Below, piece by piece: positions 15,789 to 25,054 of a stretch of DNA of 64,000 nt (position 1 is the stretch's first letter; the number at the start of each line of letters is the position of its first letter). The notes beneath the pieces were generated by a model, which had not been told where the DNA came from, made no database searches, and was given only the letters and a program-made list of their open reading frames with translations. Location: assembly GCA_963665735.1 (NCBI GenBank), contig OY762444.1, positions 1,674,001-1,738,000 of the forward strand, read 5' to 3'. The position numbers and the translations under genes were made by a program. The stretch comes from CATOSK01 sp963665735. Lineage in GTDB: Bacteria > Chloroflexota > Dehalococcoidia > Lucifugimonadales > UBA3495.

Positions 15789-17078
15789 ATGAACAACTTC
15801 CGCTTGACCAAACGAAAAATCGGGTTCCTGGCCCTGGTGACAGTAGTAATCTTCTACACCGTGGGGACAGGATTCGCCTTCTTCTACCACCTGCTCTACG
15901 TGCTGGCTCTGCTGCTGTCCATCGGCTTGGGTTGGGCCTGGGTAAACCTCCGGGGCATGGACGTTCATTTGACCCGGCTGGCCCACCGGGGACAGGTGGG
16001 CGGATTCCTGGAAGGACGGGTTCAGGTGGTCAATCGCACCCGATTGCCTAAGTCCTGGTTGGAAGTCCGCGAAGTCTCCGACCTCCCCGGCTACACCGAG
16101 GGCCGCGGCATTGCCTTGGTTCGGGAGCAGAACCGGGCTTGGCGCATCAACAGCCCCTTGGTGCGCCGCGGCATCTTCCAGGTGGGCGTCATGGAAGTCA
16201 CCAGCCAGGACCCCTTCGGTATCTTCCGGCTGACCCGACGCTTTCTTGAACCCCGCGATTACATCGTCCTTCCCGCCACCGAACCGCTGCCCGACCTTGA
16301 CCCCCGGCTGGCCCACCTTCCCAGCGACAGCCGGGTCAACCGCCGCTCCGACCACATCACCCCCGACTCTTCCAGCGTCCGCGAATATGCCCACGGCGAC
16401 GGCTACCGGCGCATCCACTGGCCATCCACCGCCCGCCATAACGCCCTGATGGTCAAAGAGTTCGACATGGGCCTATCCGCCGAGTCCTGGGTGCTGCTGG
16501 ATTTCTACCGCAGTTCCCACCTGGGCGACGACCAAGTTGACAACACCGCGGAATTGGCCGTAACCGTCGCCTCCTCCCTCATTGGCCGCCTTACCGAGCT
16601 TTCCATGCCGGTGGGTCTGGCCGTCAACGCCCAGCAGAGCTATATCCACCGTCCCGACAGCGGCCCCGGCCAGATGGGTAAGCTAATGGAAACCCTGGCT
16701 ACCGTCCAGGCCAGCGGCGCCCTGACCCTGGAACGGTTCATTTACGACCTGCGCCCCAACCTCAGTCGGTTCAACACCGTTACCGTCATTACCCCTTCCC
16801 GCCGCACTGAATGGGTGTCGGCGTTGGGAGCCTTGCGGCGGCAGGGTGTCTCCGTCGCCGCCGTTTACATTGACCCGGTGGACTTTGGGGCCTCCCCCCA
16901 GGTGGAGCCGCCTTTGCAGGCCCTTTTCACCAACGAAGTCCCGGTCTATCTGATGAAACGCGGCCAGGCCGTCAACGAAGCCCTCCGTTCCCCCCTGCAA
17001 GTTGACCTGGGAACCCGCGGAGACCCGGCGGAAACATCCCCCGTTGCCGCCGCGCCGACGGCCGGCGCCGGGTTGTAG
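15789..17078 (+). CDS. DUF58 domain protein
   Basis: A 429-residue membrane-anchored protein. Two hydrophobic segments lie near residues 11-30 and 35-50, followed by a cytosolic or extracytoplasmic soluble region. The DUF58 signature RRIHWPSTARHNALMVKEFD is near residue 215, followed by a von Willebrand A-like fold (WVLLDFYRSSHLGDDQVDNT). DUF58 proteins are usual partners of MoxR ATPases. I chose the ATG at 15789, right after the G-rich repeat; a start at 15744 would add repeat-encoded residues. It is followed 10 bases later by the transglutaminase-like gene. Confidence 0.85.
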   Translation: MNNFRLTKRKIGFLALVTVVIFYTVGTGFAFFYHLLYVLALLLSIGLGWAWVNLRGMDVHLTRLAHRGQVGGFLEGRVQVVNRTRLPKSWLEVREVSDLPGYTEGRGIALVREQNRAWRINSPLVRRGIFQVGVMEVTSQDPFGIFRLTRRFLEPRDYIVLPATEPLPDLDPRLAHLPSDSRVNRRSDHITPDSSSVREYAHGDGYRRIHWPSTARHNALMVKEFDMGLSAESWVLLDFYRSSHLGDDQVDNTAELAVTVASSLIGRLTELSMPVGLAVNAQQSYIHRPDSGPGQMGKLMETLATVQASGALTLERFIYDLRPNLSRFNTVTVITPSRRTEWVSALGALRRQGVSVAAVYIDPVDFGASPQVEPPLQALFTNEVPVYLMKRGQAVNEALRSPLQVDLGTRGDPAETSPVAAAPTAGAGL

Positions 17079-17088
17079 GGAGTAGAAG

Positions 17089-19623
17089 TTGGCAACCCCT
17101 GGCGGAATCGCCGAAACCGTCACGCCGCGGAGCGGGTTCACCACCGACCAGCTCTGGGATCGCGCCGCCGCTATTCTAACGGCGGTGCGCCCCTACGACG
17201 GCTGGGCCTCCGTGTTCCTGCTGGCCCTCAACCTGTCCACCATCGTCATGTCGGTGGAGCGGGCCGACTGGGCCCCTACCCCCAACCTGGTTTACATCAT
17301 GCTCCTGGGGATGTTGACCGGGTTGGTCTTGTCCCGCATCCCCATCTGGGGCATCCTGCTGCTGCCCATCGGCATCCCCGTCGGCCTGCTGGTCATCGTC
17401 TGGCAGTTGACTTCCTTCCGCGCCGAAGGCATGGAGTTGGCCAACGCCGCCGAGCTTTGGGAACGCCTGGGCCTCTGGTACGAAGCCGCCCGCATCGGCA
17501 CCATCAACATTGACACCGTGCCCTTCGCCTTCGGCCTCATGTGCGCCACCTGGCTGTCCGGCTACCTGGCCGCCTGGGTCTTTTTCCGCCACCGCAACTT
17601 CTGGGGTGTATTCATCCTCGGCGGTGCGGGAATCCTCTCCAACTTGACCTACCTTCCCGACACCGCCAGCATTGACCTAGCCATATACCTGATGACCGCT
17701 CTGTTGCTGGTGGGCCGGGTGCAGTCCGTCCGCCGCCGCAACGAATGGAAACGCCGCAACATCCAGTACGACGGTCATCTCGGCTGGATGTCCCTTTCCG
17801 ACACCGTTTTAATCGGCGCCGTGGTTCTGGTGGCCGCCTTCCTGATTCCCACCGGCCCTTACTGGTCGCCGGCCCACAGTGTTTATGAGCAGATGCGCGG
17901 CCCCATCGCCGATTGGGAAGAGGACTTCAACCGTCTGTTCGCCGGACTGCCCGCCCGCCGGCCTTTGCCCTACCGCATCTGGGGCGACTCCATCGCCTTC
18001 CAGGGCACCATCAACCCCACCACCAACCCGGTGCTCCAGGTGAATTCCCCGGTGCCTATGTATTGGAAAGCCCGCAGTTACGGCACCTACACCCCCAAGG
18101 GCTGGATTTCCACCGACACCGTTTACAAGACTACCGACTGGTCGCCCCAATTCTCCGCCTCGTCTCCCTACCAGCAGCGGTTCGACGTTACCTATGCCGT
18201 AACCCCCCGCTACCATTCCCGCAACCTTTTCGCCGGCGGTCAGGTCATGGGCATTGACCGGGACGCCCGGATAGAAACCTACGATTCCCCGGTATATGAA
18301 CTCGACCTGACCCAGCCCAGCCTCCCCGCTTTCCGACAGGATAGTCACCCCGTCCTTGGCGCCGCCAAGACCAACCTGCAATTGGCCGTAAGCCGGCAGG
18401 CCGGCGCCATCTCCGATTCCGAACTGGCCCGCGAACTTCCCCCGCAACTGGAATTGGCCCAGGTAGTCCGCGAGGACAACATCGTAACCTCTGTCCTCAT
18501 GGCCGAAGTCATACCCCAGCAGCCCGACACCCTTTCCGTGCGCGTCCCTTCCGGCGCGGTTGAACCCGGCGAAACCTACCAGGTCACATCCTCCGTGTCC
18601 CTGGCCGAACCTCACCACCTACGCCGGGCCGGGCAGGACTACCCCATCTGGGCCATCGAAAAATACACCCAATTGCCCCGCAATCTCCCCCAACGGGTGC
18701 ATGACTTGGCAGCGTCTATTACGTCCACTGCTCCCACCCCCTACGACAAGGCCAAGGCCGTCGAGAACTACCTCAAGACCTACCACTACAACCTCAGCAT
18801 CGAACCGCCCCCCTACGACGCCGACGGCGTGGACTACTTCCTTTTCGAGCAGCAAGAGGGTTACAGCGAATACTTCGGCTCCGCCATGACCGTCCTGCTC
18901 CGCTCCGTCGGCATCCCGGCCCGCCTGGCCACCGGGTACGCCGTGGGCAACCAGGTCCCTGACCACGAAATTTACGTGGTGGCCGACAGCCACAGCCATG
19001 CCTGGTCCGAAGCCTTTTTCCCCGGCTACGGCTGGATAGCCTTCGAGCCAACCCCCGGCGCCACCATCCCCGTACCCGTCGCCCCCGCTCCCAGGGAAAT
19101 AACTTCGTTGGCCGACGGCAGGTTGGCCGACTTCGATGTTCTCTGTGAGGACGACGAAGACGAATGTGACGAAAACGCCCTGAACCGCGCCGGCCAGGAC
19201 TTTGTCGAAGAAGAAGAGACCCTGTCCGTGGGCCAGTGGGCCGCCCGCTACTTCCCCTGGATAGTGGCGGCAGTGGCGATAGTCCTGCTGACCGTCGCGC
19301 TGGCTTGGGCCTTCTGGCGTCGCTGCCTCGCCCTGGTCGCAACGCCGGAGGCTACCTACCGCCGGTTGGCCTTCCTGGGCTCCTTGAACTCCGTCGGCAT
19401 CGCCAGCCACCAGACCCCTTACCAGTACGGCCACCGTCTTGAAACCGCCTTCCCCGACCACCGGGAAAACCTGTCCGCCATCATCGCCGCCTACGTCCGC
19501 AGTCAATACGGCAAGAAAGACCTGACCGAGGCTGAGCGGGAGCGGTTGGGCCAAGCCTGGCTCAGCGTCCGGATGCCTCTGCTGTTCCACGTCCTACGCC
19601 GGAGAGAAAATGCTGCCGATTAA
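17089..19623 (+). CDS. Transglutaminase-like membrane protein with Cys-to-Ser at the expected nucleophile
   Basis: An 844-residue protein with six or so N-terminal membrane spans (about residues 38-250), a large outside domain, a transglutaminase-like core near residues 570-660, another membrane span near 720-745, and a cytosolic tail. This is the TgpA-like layout that accompanies MoxR and DUF58. The core reads EGYSEYFGSAMTVLLRSVGI followed by PARLATGYAVG, then SHSHAWSEAFFPGYGWIAFE. The His and the Asp/Glu-side motifs are present but the position normally held by the catalytic Cys is Ser (AGC codon at 18862-18870 region). It may be non-catalytic. TTG start at 17089 with GGGAG upstream. It overlaps ogt by 14 bases. 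Confidence 0.82.
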   Translation: MATPGGIAETVTPRSGFTTDQLWDRAAAILTAVRPYDGWASVFLLALNLSTIVMSVERADWAPTPNLVYIMLLGMLTGLVLSRIPIWGILLLPIGIPVGLLVIVWQLTSFRAEGMELANAAELWERLGLWYEAARIGTINIDTVPFAFGLMCATWLSGYLAAWVFFRHRNFWGVFILGGAGILSNLTYLPDTASIDLAIYLMTALLLVGRVQSVRRRNEWKRRNIQYDGHLGWMSLSDTVLIGAVVLVAAFLIPTGPYWSPAHSVYEQMRGPIADWEEDFNRLFAGLPARRPLPYRIWGDSIAFQGTINPTTNPVLQVNSPVPMYWKARSYGTYTPKGWISTDTVYKTTDWSPQFSASSPYQQRFDVTYAVTPRYHSRNLFAGGQVMGIDRDARIETYDSPVYELDLTQPSLPAFRQDSHPVLGAAKTNLQLAVSRQAGAISDSELARELPPQLELAQVVREDNIVTSVLMAEVIPQQPDTLSVRVPSGAVEPGETYQVTSSVSLAEPHHLRRAGQDYPIWAIEKYTQLPRNLPQRVHDLAASITSTAPTPYDKAKAVENYLKTYHYNLSIEPPPYDADGVDYFLFEQQEGYSEYFGSAMTVLLRSVGIPARLATGYAVGNQVPDHEIYVVADSHSHAWSEAFFPGYGWIAFEPTPGATIPVPVAPAPREITSLADGRLADFDVLCEDDEDECDENALNRAGQDFVEEEETLSVGQWAARYFPWIVAAVAIVLLTVALAWAFWRRCLALVATPEATYRRLAFLGSLNSVGIASHQTPYQYGHRLETAFPDHRENLSAIIAAYVRSQYGKKDLTEAERERLGQAWLSVRMPLLFHVLRRRENAAD

Positions 19624-20119
19624 GTGCGACGTTTACCAAGTCCCCCAGGGCTGGATTGGCCTGGTAGGCTCCGACGCCGGTTTGTTGCGCCTGAGCTTCA
19701 AGCCCACCCCGCAAGAAGTCACCGAAGACCTTTCCGTCCTGCTGGAACGGGCCGACCCCGACCCGGCGTTTTTCGACCCCATCCGGCAATCCTTGGCCCG
19801 TTACTTCGACGGCGACACCGACGCCCTGGACGAAATCCCCCTTGACCTGGAAACCGCGCCCCCCTTCTTCGCCGCCGCGTGGCAAGCCTGTCGCAGCATC
19901 CCCCCCGGCGAAACCCGCAGCTACCAATGGCTCGCGGCCCAGGCCGGCAACCCCCGCGCCGCCCGCGCCGCCGGCCAGGCTATGGCCAAAAACCCCTGGC
20001 CCCTGATAATCCCTTGCCACCGGGTTATCGCCAGCGATGGCGGACTCCACGGCTACGGCGCCGGCGGCTTGGGAGTAAAGGCCCGCCTGCTGGAAATGGA
20101 ACGCAAGACCGCCGCTTAA
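19610..20119 (+). CDS. ogt: Methylated-DNA--protein-cysteine methyltransferase
   Basis: A 169-residue suicide DNA repair protein that removes alkyl groups from O6-alkylguanine to its own cysteine. The active site IIPCHRVIASDG is near residue 132, preceded by the helix-turn-helix segment RSYQWLAAQAGNPRAARAAG with the arginine finger, and followed by GLHGYGAGGLGVKARLLEME. The N-terminal ribonuclease-H-like domain is present but short. ATG at 19610 sits inside the end of the transglutaminase-like gene with GGAGAG upstream, so translation is likely coupled. It is the last gene of the MoxR operon. Confidence 0.9.
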   Translation: MLPIKCDVYQVPQGWIGLVGSDAGLLRLSFKPTPQEVTEDLSVLLERADPDPAFFDPIRQSLARYFDGDTDALDEIPLDLETAPPFFAAAWQACRSIPPGETRSYQWLAAQAGNPRAARAAGQAMAKNPWPLIIPCHRVIASDGGLHGYGAGGLGVKARLLEMERKTAA

Positions 20120-20452
20120 TCCCCCATCCACCGCCCAACCATCGCCCGCAAAAAACTTCCTTGCCCTTGCCGGCCAACCCCGCCAACCGGGGCGACCACA
20201 TTTGAGTTTTCACCGGCGTTTTCCAAGGGCGTTCTCTGTTTTCTTGGAGCTTTCCGAATCCACCACGTAGGGGCAGGTTTCAAACCTGCCCCTACCACGC
20301 TTAGGCGATTCCCGCTCAACTGATGGAAGAGTCAAAATGCGGTTTCCCAACCCCGGTTAGCGCCCTTTCCCCAATCGAAAAAGCCGGGGCAATGGCTACT
20401 CCCAGGCCATTCGTCAAGTCTTAAAATAGTCTAAAATTGCGAATATATTTCG
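20120..20452. other. Spacer with a palindromic GTAGGGGC repeat
   Basis: No gene is seen. A perfect inverted repeat, GTAGGGGCAGGTTT with its complement, lies at 20266-20296. It belongs to a family also found near 38.45, 38.80, 44.23, 48.87 and 49.0 kb. It could fold as a terminator-like hairpin but lacks a T-tract. Confidence 0.6.
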
Positions 20453-20482
20453 TTGACAGCCCTTAGCCAGCCTTGTTACTTT
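20453..20482 (+). promoter_or_regulatory. Promoter of the rsmH-ftsA-ftsZ block
   Basis: A consensus -35 TTGACA at 20453-20458 and a TACTTT at 20477-20482, 18 bases apart. Upstream is an A/T-rich stretch (TTAAAATAGTCTAAAATTGC) that could act as an UP element. Transcription would begin about 375 bases before the rsmH start. Confidence 0.5.
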
Positions 20483-20516
20483 CTGATGGTGAAGTGTGGA
20501 GGGGTGGTTGTGGCAA

Positions 20517-20662
20517 GGGCCTTCTGGCCCGACCCTTTTAATCGCCGGTCTGGCTGGGAAACTCCCGGCACAGCGCCGGTCTTGACCGGCCCACCCCCGC
20601 ATCGGTGGGGAGCAAGCCGAACCGATTCCGCCCCGGGCGCCCCGGCCGGCGCTCCGCCGGCC
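20517..20662 (+). promoter_or_regulatory. Structured leader RNA upstream of rsmH
   Basis: Five hairpins in a row are visible: GGGCC/GGCCC (20517-20530), CTGGGA/TCCCGG (20554-20568), GCCGGTC/GACCGGC (20575-20590), CCCC/GGGG (20594-20610) and GGCCGGC/GCCGGCC (20644-20662). No ORF here has codon use or a ribosome site like the neighbours. I see no known riboswitch core. It may regulate rsmH-ftsA-ftsZ by attenuation or protein binding. Confidence 0.45.
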
Positions 20663-20862
20663 GCCTCGTGAAGGGTATTTTAACCACGATGATTTACCCA
20701 CGGGTAGAGCTATGCCCTTCGCCAAGGCGCCCAATTAACGGTCAGAGAGTGAGGAGCTCGATCAACGGAATGGTCCTTCCGGCGGCAGCGACATACAAAG
20801 GCGAGTGTGGTGTGGCGGTTGAGGTTGGTGTAGCGGCCCGTCCCCCAAGGTGGAATGCCTTT

Positions 20863-21795
20863 ATGGAAGAGCTTGCTTATCATCAACCGGCGTTGCTGCC
20901 GGAGGCGGTGGAGCATTTGGCTGTGCGGTCGGGTGGTGTGTACCTGGATGCCACGGTGGGAGAAGGAGGCCACGCCGCCTCCCTCCTGCGGGCGTCGGCT
21001 CCATCGGGTGTCGTGGTTGGGATAGACCGGGACCCTCGCTCTCTGCTCCGGGCGGAAACCAGGCTGGCCGACTTCGCCGGCCGTTTCATCCCCCTGCGCG
21101 GCAACTACGCCGACGCCTTTTCTTTGGCCCAGACCCGCGGCATTGACCGGGTGGACGGCTTTCTTCTCGACCTCGGCTTTTCCTCCCGTCAAGTGGACAC
21201 TCCGGGATACGGGTTCAGCTTCCAGCGCGACGAACCGTTGGATATGCGCTACGACCCGGAAAGCCAGTCCCTCACCGCCGCGGACATCGTTAACGACTAC
21301 TCCGAAGCAGAACTGGCCCGGGTGCTGGCCGATTACGGCGAAGAACCCCGGGCCCGGGCCTTGGCCCGGACAATAACCCGCGCCCGCCCCATAACCCGCA
21401 CCGGGGAACTGGCCCCCTTGGTGGGTCAAGCCATCACCCCCCGGCGCAATCGGCGGGTCAATCCCGCCACCCGCGTCTTTCAAGCCCTGCGAATCGAAGT
21501 CAACGACGAGTTGACCCACCTGGCCCGCGGCCTGGACGCGGCTCTGCGGCTCTTGTCCCCCGGCGGCCGGCTGGTGGTCATCAGCTATCACAGCCTGGAA
21601 GACCGCTTGGTCAAGAATACCCTGGCCCGGCAGTCGGCGGCCTGCGTTTGTCCTCCCCAACTGCCCGTCTGCCAATGCAATCATCAGCCCACCCTCCGGC
21701 TGGTCAACCGACGGGTCATCCGGCCCACCGCTGCGGAAACCCACGCCAACCCCCGCAGCCGCAGCGCCCGGATGCGGGTGGCGGAACGAATATAA
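20863..21795 (+). CDS. rsmH: 16S rRNA (cytosine(1402)-N4)-methyltransferase
   Basis: A 310-residue SAM-dependent enzyme that methylates C1402 of 16S rRNA in the decoding centre. The SAM motif YLDATVGEGGHA is near residue 26. The signatures DGFLLDLGFSSRQVD and DEPLDMRYDP follow, and VNPATRVFQALRIEVNDELT and VVISYHSLEDR are near residues 205 and 240. I chose the ATG at 20863, with AAGGTGG upstream; the open frame extends to 20605 but the extra part has no family similarity. In most bacteria it opens the dcw cluster. Here ftsA follows 82 bases later, with no ftsL, ftsI or mur genes. Confidence 0.92.
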   Translation: MEELAYHQPALLPEAVEHLAVRSGGVYLDATVGEGGHAASLLRASAPSGVVVGIDRDPRSLLRAETRLADFAGRFIPLRGNYADAFSLAQTRGIDRVDGFLLDLGFSSRQVDTPGYGFSFQRDEPLDMRYDPESQSLTAADIVNDYSEAELARVLADYGEEPRARALARTITRARPITRTGELAPLVGQAITPRRNRRVNPATRVFQALRIEVNDELTHLARGLDAALRLLSPGGRLVVISYHSLEDRLVKNTLARQSAACVCPPQLPVCQCNHQPTLRLVNRRVIRPTAAETHANPRSRSARMRVAERI

Positions 21796-21877
21796 GCGAT
21801 TACAAGCAATCCCTACCCGGACCGCTTTTCCGGGGATACAAAACCGGGCCTCAACCGGCCCAAAGGACGGTGGCGAA

Positions 21878-23122
21878 TTGGCTAAGGAAATCTTCTATAC
21901 GGCCCTGGATATTGGCTGCAACAAGATTTGCGCCATCCTGGCCCGCGTAGGCTCCGAAGGGGAGTTGAAGGTGGTCGGCACCGGCATCGCCCCTTCCCAG
22001 GGCGTGCGAAAGGGCCGGGTTGAGAGCATCAGCGAGTTGAAAGAGGCGATTGTCGCCTCCCTGTCCGAGGCCCAGCGTTACACCGGCCCCGACGTCATCA
22101 ACGGGGTGTACGCCACTGTCAGCGGCGCCCATATCTCTTCCTTCAACACCAGAGAAGAAGTCCAGGGCCTCGACGACGCCCAGGGCATCACCCCCCGCCA
22201 GATGGAGCAGCTGGGCCGAAACTCCATCCCCGAAATAGACGCCTCCCATGAAGTCATCCACGTCGTACCCATCGGCTACGAGGTGGACGGTATGCCCGGC
22301 GTCCGCAACCCCGCCGGCCTCCACGCCAGCGAAGTCCGGTTGCAGTCCCACGTTGTCGTCGGCGACGCCAACATCCTCACCAACACCGTCAACGCCGTCA
22401 AGAACGGCAAGGTTTCCGCCCGTAGTCTCGTCCTGCACTCCCTGGCCTCCGGCGAAGCCACCCTCAACGGCAACGAGCGGGAAATGGGCGTCGTCCTGGC
22501 CGACATCGGCGCTGGCACCACCGACATCTCCATCTACCAATACGGCCAGCCCTGGTATTCCTCCGTCTTGCCCGTCGGCGGCAGCCAGGTGACCCGCGAC
22601 CTCTCCATCGCCCTCCGCATCCCCTTCGCCGTGGCCGAAGAACTCAAGCTCAAGTGGGGCCACGCCAAGCCCGACTCGCTCCGGGGGGATGATGAAGTGG
22701 TCATCCCCGGTAGCCAGGAACGCACCCCGCGAGTGGTAATGCGCCGCGACTTTTGCGAACCCCTGCACCTGCGGATGCTGGAAATAATCAAGCTCATCAT
22801 GCTGCGGGTCACGCAGGCCGGGCTGCGCCACTTGCCCCCCGGCGGACTGGTCTTGACCGGCGGCGCCGCCGAAACCCCCGGCCTGGCCGACTTGGCCGAG
22901 AGCGTCCTTCAAGCCCCGGCCCGCATCGGCAGCCCCGCCGGCGTCGTCGGCCTGCCCTCCCAACTACGGAAACCCGCCTTTTCCGGCGGCGTCGGCGCCC
23001 TCCTCTGGGGCATCAAGCACCAGGGGCAAGGCCGGCCCTACGGCATTGGCAGCAAGACCCTGAGCGGCTCCCGCTCCAGGGGTGGCTTGTTCTCCCGCGC
23101 CCGGGAGAAAGCCGGCAGTTGA
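21878..23122 (+). CDS. ftsA: Cell division protein FtsA
   Basis: A 414-residue actin-like ATPase that anchors FtsZ to the membrane. Features: phosphate 1 motif TALDIGCNKICAIL, the 1C subdomain (GVYATVSGAHISS), phosphate 2 motif VVLADIGAGTTDISI near residue 210, and adenosine motif VLTGGAAETPGLAD near residue 325. The C-terminus (LSGSRSRGGLFSRAREKAGS) is basic and amphipathic, as expected for the membrane-targeting helix. TTG start at 21878 with AAAGGA upstream. Between rsmH and ftsZ; no ftsQ is present. Confidence 0.9.
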   Translation: MAKEIFYTALDIGCNKICAILARVGSEGELKVVGTGIAPSQGVRKGRVESISELKEAIVASLSEAQRYTGPDVINGVYATVSGAHISSFNTREEVQGLDDAQGITPRQMEQLGRNSIPEIDASHEVIHVVPIGYEVDGMPGVRNPAGLHASEVRLQSHVVVGDANILTNTVNAVKNGKVSARSLVLHSLASGEATLNGNEREMGVVLADIGAGTTDISIYQYGQPWYSSVLPVGGSQVTRDLSIALRIPFAVAEELKLKWGHAKPDSLRGDDEVVIPGSQERTPRVVMRRDFCEPLHLRMLEIIKLIMLRVTQAGLRHLPPGGLVLTGGAAETPGLADLAESVLQAPARIGSPAGVVGLPSQLRKPAFSGGVGALLWGIKHQGQGRPYGIGSKTLSGSRSRGGLFSRAREKAGS

Positions 23123-23218
23123 CCCCCGCCGGCCTGGGGCTGTTCCGCCCCCGGCCTTCGGCAAGGACAACAGGACTCAACCCATTCTTGGACTCAAAAT
23201 CGAGCGGAGGATCGCACT

Positions 23219-24373
23219 ATGGTCTTAGACAACTCAGCCTCTTGGGAACCCGGCAGCAATCTCAATGAACACCCCAATATGATTCCCGAAATCGCCCGCG
23301 GCGTCCCGCTGATAAAAGTGCTGGGCTTGGGCGGCGGCGGCAGCAACGCCGTTAGCCGGATGTACAAGGAAAAGCTCCCTGTCGTTGAATACTACGCCTT
23401 GAACACCGACGCCCAACACCTTTTCCGTTGCGACGTTGCCCACCGCATCGCCCTGGGCACCAACCTCACCCGCGGCCTTGGCGCCGGCGCTCAACCCGAA
23501 CTGGGCCGACAGGCTGCCGAAGAGTCCCGCGCCGACATCCAGCAGGCCGTTGACGGCGCCGACATGGTATTCCTCGCTGTCGGCATGGGCGGCGGCACCG
23601 GTACCGGCGCCGCTCCCGTCATCGCCCAGATTGCCAAGGAAGCCGGCGCCCTGACCATCGGCGTGGTCAGCCGCCCCTTCTCCTTCGAAGCCGCCGCCCG
23701 TCGCAAAAACGCCGAAGAAGGCATCGCCAAGCTCAAGGACAACGTGGACACCCTCATCACCATCCCCAACGACCGGCTTCTGGAACTCAACCAGGAACGA
23801 GAACAGGCTTTCACCTGGGAAGACGCCCTGAAAATGGCCGACTCCGTACTGCACCAGGGCATCCAGGCCATCGCCGAAGTCGTCACTGTCCCCGGCGAGA
23901 TTAACGTGGACTTCGCCGACGTGAAAACCATCCTTGCCGGCGCCGGCCCCGCCTGGATGGCCATCGGCAAGGGCAAGGGCGAAAGCCGCGCCGCCGACGC
24001 CGCCCGCATGGCTACCCGCAGCCCCTTGCTGGACATCGCTATGGACGGAGCCCGCCGCATCCTATTCGTCATCACCGGCGGCAACAACCTAACCCTCCAG
24101 GAAGTCCAGGACGCCGCCCGCGTTATCGAAGACGTGGCAGACCCCGAAGCCAACATAATCTTCGGCACCAGCCGCGATCCCAGGCTGGAAGACGAAGTCA
24201 AAATGACTATGGTAGCCGCCGCCTTCCCACTCCACCGGGACATCCAGAACACCCGGGAAGCCGAACTGCAACGGCTGCTCCAGGACGTTTCCCCCCAGAC
24301 CGAGGAGGAAATGGACGTACCCAGTTTCTTGCGGGGCCAGAGCAACACCGGCCGCCGCGGTTTTTTCCGATAG
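23219..24373 (+). CDS. ftsZ: Cell division protein FtsZ
   Basis: A 384-residue tubulin-like GTPase that forms the division ring. It has KVLGLGGGGSNAVSRM at the nucleotide pocket, the signature GMGGGTGTGAAPVIA near residue 122, and the T7-loop region NVDFADVKTIL. The C-terminal peptide MDVPSFLRGQ, the expected FtsA-binding site, is followed by a short basic tail RRGFFR. ATG at 23219 with GGAGG eight bases upstream. The C-terminal linker is short compared with many bacteria. Confidence 0.95.
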   Translation: MVLDNSASWEPGSNLNEHPNMIPEIARGVPLIKVLGLGGGGSNAVSRMYKEKLPVVEYYALNTDAQHLFRCDVAHRIALGTNLTRGLGAGAQPELGRQAAEESRADIQQAVDGADMVFLAVGMGGGTGTGAAPVIAQIAKEAGALTIGVVSRPFSFEAAARRKNAEEGIAKLKDNVDTLITIPNDRLLELNQEREQAFTWEDALKMADSVLHQGIQAIAEVVTVPGEINVDFADVKTILAGAGPAWMAIGKGKGESRAADAARMATRSPLLDIAMDGARRILFVITGGNNLTLQEVQDAARVIEDVADPEANIIFGTSRDPRLEDEVKMTMVAAAFPLHRDIQNTREAELQRLLQDVSPQTEEEMDVPSFLRGQSNTGRRGFFR

Positions 24374-25054
24374 CCCGGCCCGTGAGGAAAACCAAGGGCT
24401 GAACCCGGACCCATAAGCAAGTGTGTCAAATATCCCCTCCCCTCTGAAAGTTGGGGGGCAGGACACCCGAAAATCCCCTCCCCCTCGACGGGGGAGGGTT
24501 AGGGTCGGGGTGAAGTCCTCAACTCAACCGGCCCCCTGACCCTAACAAAAATCCGGAAAATGCCCAAAACCCGCCCCGTGTTCCAATAGCGCAACCCAGG
24601 CCGTCTATGGCAATATCCTACCAACGAAAACAACCTCCCCTCCGGCGGCAACCGTCGCCAACCTAGAGGAATATTCTCGGAAGCCTGGCTGGACTTATCC
24701 CGGTATTCAATCACTAAACTAACAGGCGCCGAGAACCTGATTAGAGGCCGTCCCACCCGGGGCGGCCTTTCCCATTACCTCGCCCCGAACCCGTCATTCC
24801 GGCGAAAGCCGGAATCCAGGAAAGCCAAGCAAAAGACAACCTGCCTCGTGGCAGGACATTCTGGATACCGGCCTGCTCCGGTATGACGGGTCAGGGGCAG
24901 GAATTTCACTCCCATCTCGACTTCTCTGCGCCCGGCGATACCGGGGAAGGCGGGAATCCAACCCCCTTCTTCCTGGAAACCCCTTTTTATGTCACACAAC
25001 GGACGAAAAAGGTGGAAAACGCGACTTTTGCGTAGATTTTGCTGACAATTCAAG
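24374..25054. repeat. Repeat-filled spacer before nrdR
   Basis: No gene is seen. It holds two CCTCCCC-hairpin/G-tail repeats (24434-24460 and 24474-24516). A composite element runs from GTCATTCCGG...GGAATCCAGG at 24793-24820 to CTGGATACCGG...CCGGTATGACGGG at 24860-24890. The last 100 bases are A/T-richer and lead into the nrdR promoter. Confidence 0.7.

Noticed and set aside
20453..20671. A small ORF in the rsmH leader (72 codons)
   Set aside because: No ribosome site, Pro/Ala-rich translation and several GC hairpins; better explained as structured untranslated RNA.
20490..20700. RNase P RNA, SRP RNA, tmRNA or a cobalamin riboswitch in the rsmH leader
   Set aside because: None of the conserved core sequences of these RNAs is present.
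20780..20862. MraZ-type operator repeats (TGG-rich segment before rsmH)
   Set aside because: The TGG units are not evenly spaced and no mraZ gene is present; could be chance in a G-rich stretch.
20710..21744. A 344-codon minus-strand frame over rsmH
   Set aside because: rsmH has all family motifs on the plus strand; the opposite frame is Gly/Gln-rich with no motif.
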